From assembly GCA_944326255.1 (NCBI GenBank), contig CALVDG010000018.1, positions 1-45,690 of the forward strand: a stretch of 45,690 nt of DNA, written 5' to 3'. Made by a program: the position numbers and the translations under genes. Shown in pieces: positions 44,363 to 45,690 of the stretch (its first letter is position 1; each line of letters opens with the position of its first letter). The stretch comes from an uncultured Bacteroidales bacterium. GTDB lineage: Bacteria > Bacteroidota > Bacteroidia > Bacteroidales > UBA932. The notes below the pieces were generated by a model. The model was not told where the DNA came from. It was given only the letters and a program-made list of their open reading frames with translations, and ran no database searches.

Positions 44363-45690
44363 TGAGAAAGGTCGCATTAATTTCTACCGTCCTTCTGCTG
44401 CTGACCATGTCAGCCCCGGCCCAGGAGCCGGCGATATCCGTTTCCTCCCGGGCAGCGGACATCGCCGCCTATGCGGAACAGGTCAGGCAGCAGTGGAAGA
44501 TACCCGGCATGTCGCTGGCTGTCATCCATGGAGACTCCACAGTCCTGGTGCAGGGCTTCGGCGTAAAGGAAAAAGGCGGCGATGATCCTGTCACTCCGTC
44601 TACACTCTTCCACATAGGTTCCATGACCAAGGCATTTACCGCCACAGTCATAGCCTCCTTAGTGGACGAAGGGCTGCTGTCCTGGGACGACACCGTGAAG
44701 GACATCCTGCCCGATTTCGACTGGTACGACGACAGCGTGGAGAACGCGATGCAGGTGCGCGACCTGCTTACCCACTCCACCGGGCTGGTGGCCCAAGCCG
44801 GAACCTACATCGCCAATCTCGGATACAACCGGGACGACATCTACCGGATGTTCCGCTATATCGAGCCTGTCTATCCGTTCCGGGAGAAGTTCGCCTACAA
44901 CAACATCACCTTCATCATTGCGGCCCGCATCATCGAGACCGTCACAGGCAAGTCCTGGGAGGACAACATCCGGGAGAGGATCTTCAATCCACTGGATATG
45001 AGTTCATCCGTACCCGGCTCTGACGGCTACAGGGCCGCCGGCAAGAAAGCCTCCACGGCGCACTATTTCGGATACAACAAAGGCTCCATCTATGTCACTC
45101 CGCTGTACGGAGAGGAGAGGGCCCTGCACTGGGTGGACGTGATAGGCCCGGCCGGAAGCATCAGCTCCACAGCCGAAGACATGGCCAAGTGGGTGCGCTT
45201 TCATCTTGACAACGGGAAAGTAGCCAGGCTCATCACTCCGGACAGTTCGTGGCACTCCTCCTTCCCGGCCGACATCAACGCCCTCTACGCCTATTTCCCC
45301 GAAAACGGCTGCAGCGAGGCGGCGGAATTCCGGTTCTATCCATATCATGACACCGTACGGCTCATCTCCGGGAAGCAGATGGACTTCCTGCACACCGGGG
45401 CCGTCCATGTCAGGACCGACACCACCATGACCCGCGACTACGGCTACTGCTGGTACGTGGAACACAACGACAGATACGATGTCATCTATCACACCGGCAC
45501 CACCTGGGGATTTACCGGCGTATGCGGATTCGTACCCGGACTGGACCTGGGCATCGCCCTGCTATGCAACTCCGAGGTGTCCGAATACGCCCGCCTCGGC
45601 CTGATGCGATATATCATCGACCTCTATCTCCAGGACGGCATCATCCGGGACTGGAGCACGGAGGGACTGGAGCAGTGGTTTGCCGACAGA
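44359..45690 (+). CDS. Serine hydrolase of the beta-lactamase/class C family (partial, runs off the end)
   Basis: At least 444 residues; the frame is open to the end of the window, so the C-terminus is missing. A signal peptide (MMRKVALISTVLLLLTMSAPAQ) precedes a beta-lactamase-related domain (Pfam Beta-lactamase type). The SxxK motif reads GSMTKAF with the nucleophile Ser, and YNN is the second motif. The third motif may be HTGTTWGF near the end. Such proteins are penicillin-binding or esterase-like hydrolases in the periplasm; the substrate is unknown. It overlaps the radA stop by four bases (ATGA) and is likely translated with it. The ATG at 44362 is an equally possible start. Confidence 0.88.
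   Translation, partial: MMRKVALISTVLLLLTMSAPAQEPAISVSSRAADIAAYAEQVRQQWKIPGMSLAVIHGDSTVLVQGFGVKEKGGDDPVTPSTLFHIGSMTKAFTATVIASLVDEGLLSWDDTVKDILPDFDWYDDSVENAMQVRDLLTHSTGLVAQAGTYIANLGYNRDDIYRMFRYIEPVYPFREKFAYNNITFIIAARIIETVTGKSWEDNIRERIFNPLDMSSSVPGSDGYRAAGKKASTAHYFGYNKGSIYVTPLYGEERALHWVDVIGPAGSISSTAEDMAKWVRFHLDNGKVARLITPDSSWHSSFPADINALYAYFPENGCSEAAEFRFYPYHDTVRLISGKQMDFLHTGAVHVRTDTTMTRDYGYCWYVEHNDRYDVIYHTGTTWGFTGVCGFVPGLDLGIALLCNSEVSEYARLGLMRYIIDLYLQDGIIRDWSTEGLEQWFADR

Noticed and set aside
1..45690. CRISPR arrays, tRNA or rRNA genes, complete insertion sequences or phage genes
   Set aside because: None was recognised on reading both strands; only the short repeats described were found. Covariance-model and IS-database searches were not possible here.

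Overview
The window looks like chromosomal DNA from a member of the Bacteroidota, most likely order Bacteroidales. The grounds are a SusC/SusD pair, many lipoproteins with a Cys-acidic N-terminus, promoters of the Bacteroidetes type (TTTG, about 19-20 bases, TAnnTTTG), few Shine-Dalgarno sequences, and families typical of gut Bacteroidales (GH92, DUF1343/GH171, DUF4922). Genes are GC-rich and intergenic DNA is AT-rich. The genus cannot be fixed from this sequence.

Layout. (1) 1-323 is an AT-rich divergent promoter region; a leftward promoter serves something outside the window, possibly an rRNA operon. (2) 324-6008, plus strand: a tight run of OPT peptide transporter, ZIP metal transporter, tripeptidase PepT, YbjQ-like protein, AlaX-like tRNA-editing protein and a SIMPL-domain protein. 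(3) 6088-11205, minus strand: a family 2 glycosyltransferase, a RhuM/Doc-type Fic protein, and a UvrA paralogue that lacks the UvrB-binding insert. (4) 11252-16585, plus strand: a GH92 alpha-mannosidase, an unknown exported protein, and a large protein joining a DUF4922 (HIT/GalT-like) half to a SpoIID/LytB half. (5) 16586-17501 is a gene-poor stretch with repeats. (6) 17502-23354, plus strand: an AmpG-like permease, a Kef-type antiporter with Usp domains, a DUF1343 (NamZ/GH171-like) muramidase and a lipoprotein; these hint at peptidoglycan recycling.

(7) 23441-41084 is a compact starch/maltodextrin locus. Read leftwards, the operon is inner-membrane sugar permease, SusC, SusD, SusE-like lipoprotein, then three GH13 enzymes: two lipoproteins and one periplasmic. 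To its right lie a LytTR response regulator (plus strand), a convergent LytS-type histidine kinase with a small membrane protein (minus strand), and a two-CBM20 GH77 amylomaltase (plus strand). No SusR, hybrid two-component regulator or GH97 SusB is present in the window. The proposed flow is: starch bound and cut at the surface, oligosaccharides imported by SusC/SusD, trimmed in the periplasm, carried inward by the permease and rearranged by MalQ. A pair of 9-base direct repeats 12 bases apart, in the divergent region upstream of the operon, fits a LytTR operator.

(8) 41143-45690, plus strand: two unrelated-looking lipoproteins, the recombination protein RadA, and a serine hydrolase cut off by the window end.

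Two dispersed repeat families occur in the noncoding DNA: an 82-base element with conserved ends (7597-7678 and, inverted, 16740-16821) and short repeats with a GGTGGACATTTTTC-like core (6067-6112 and 16632-16727). No tRNA, rRNA, CRISPR array or intact insertion sequence was recognised.
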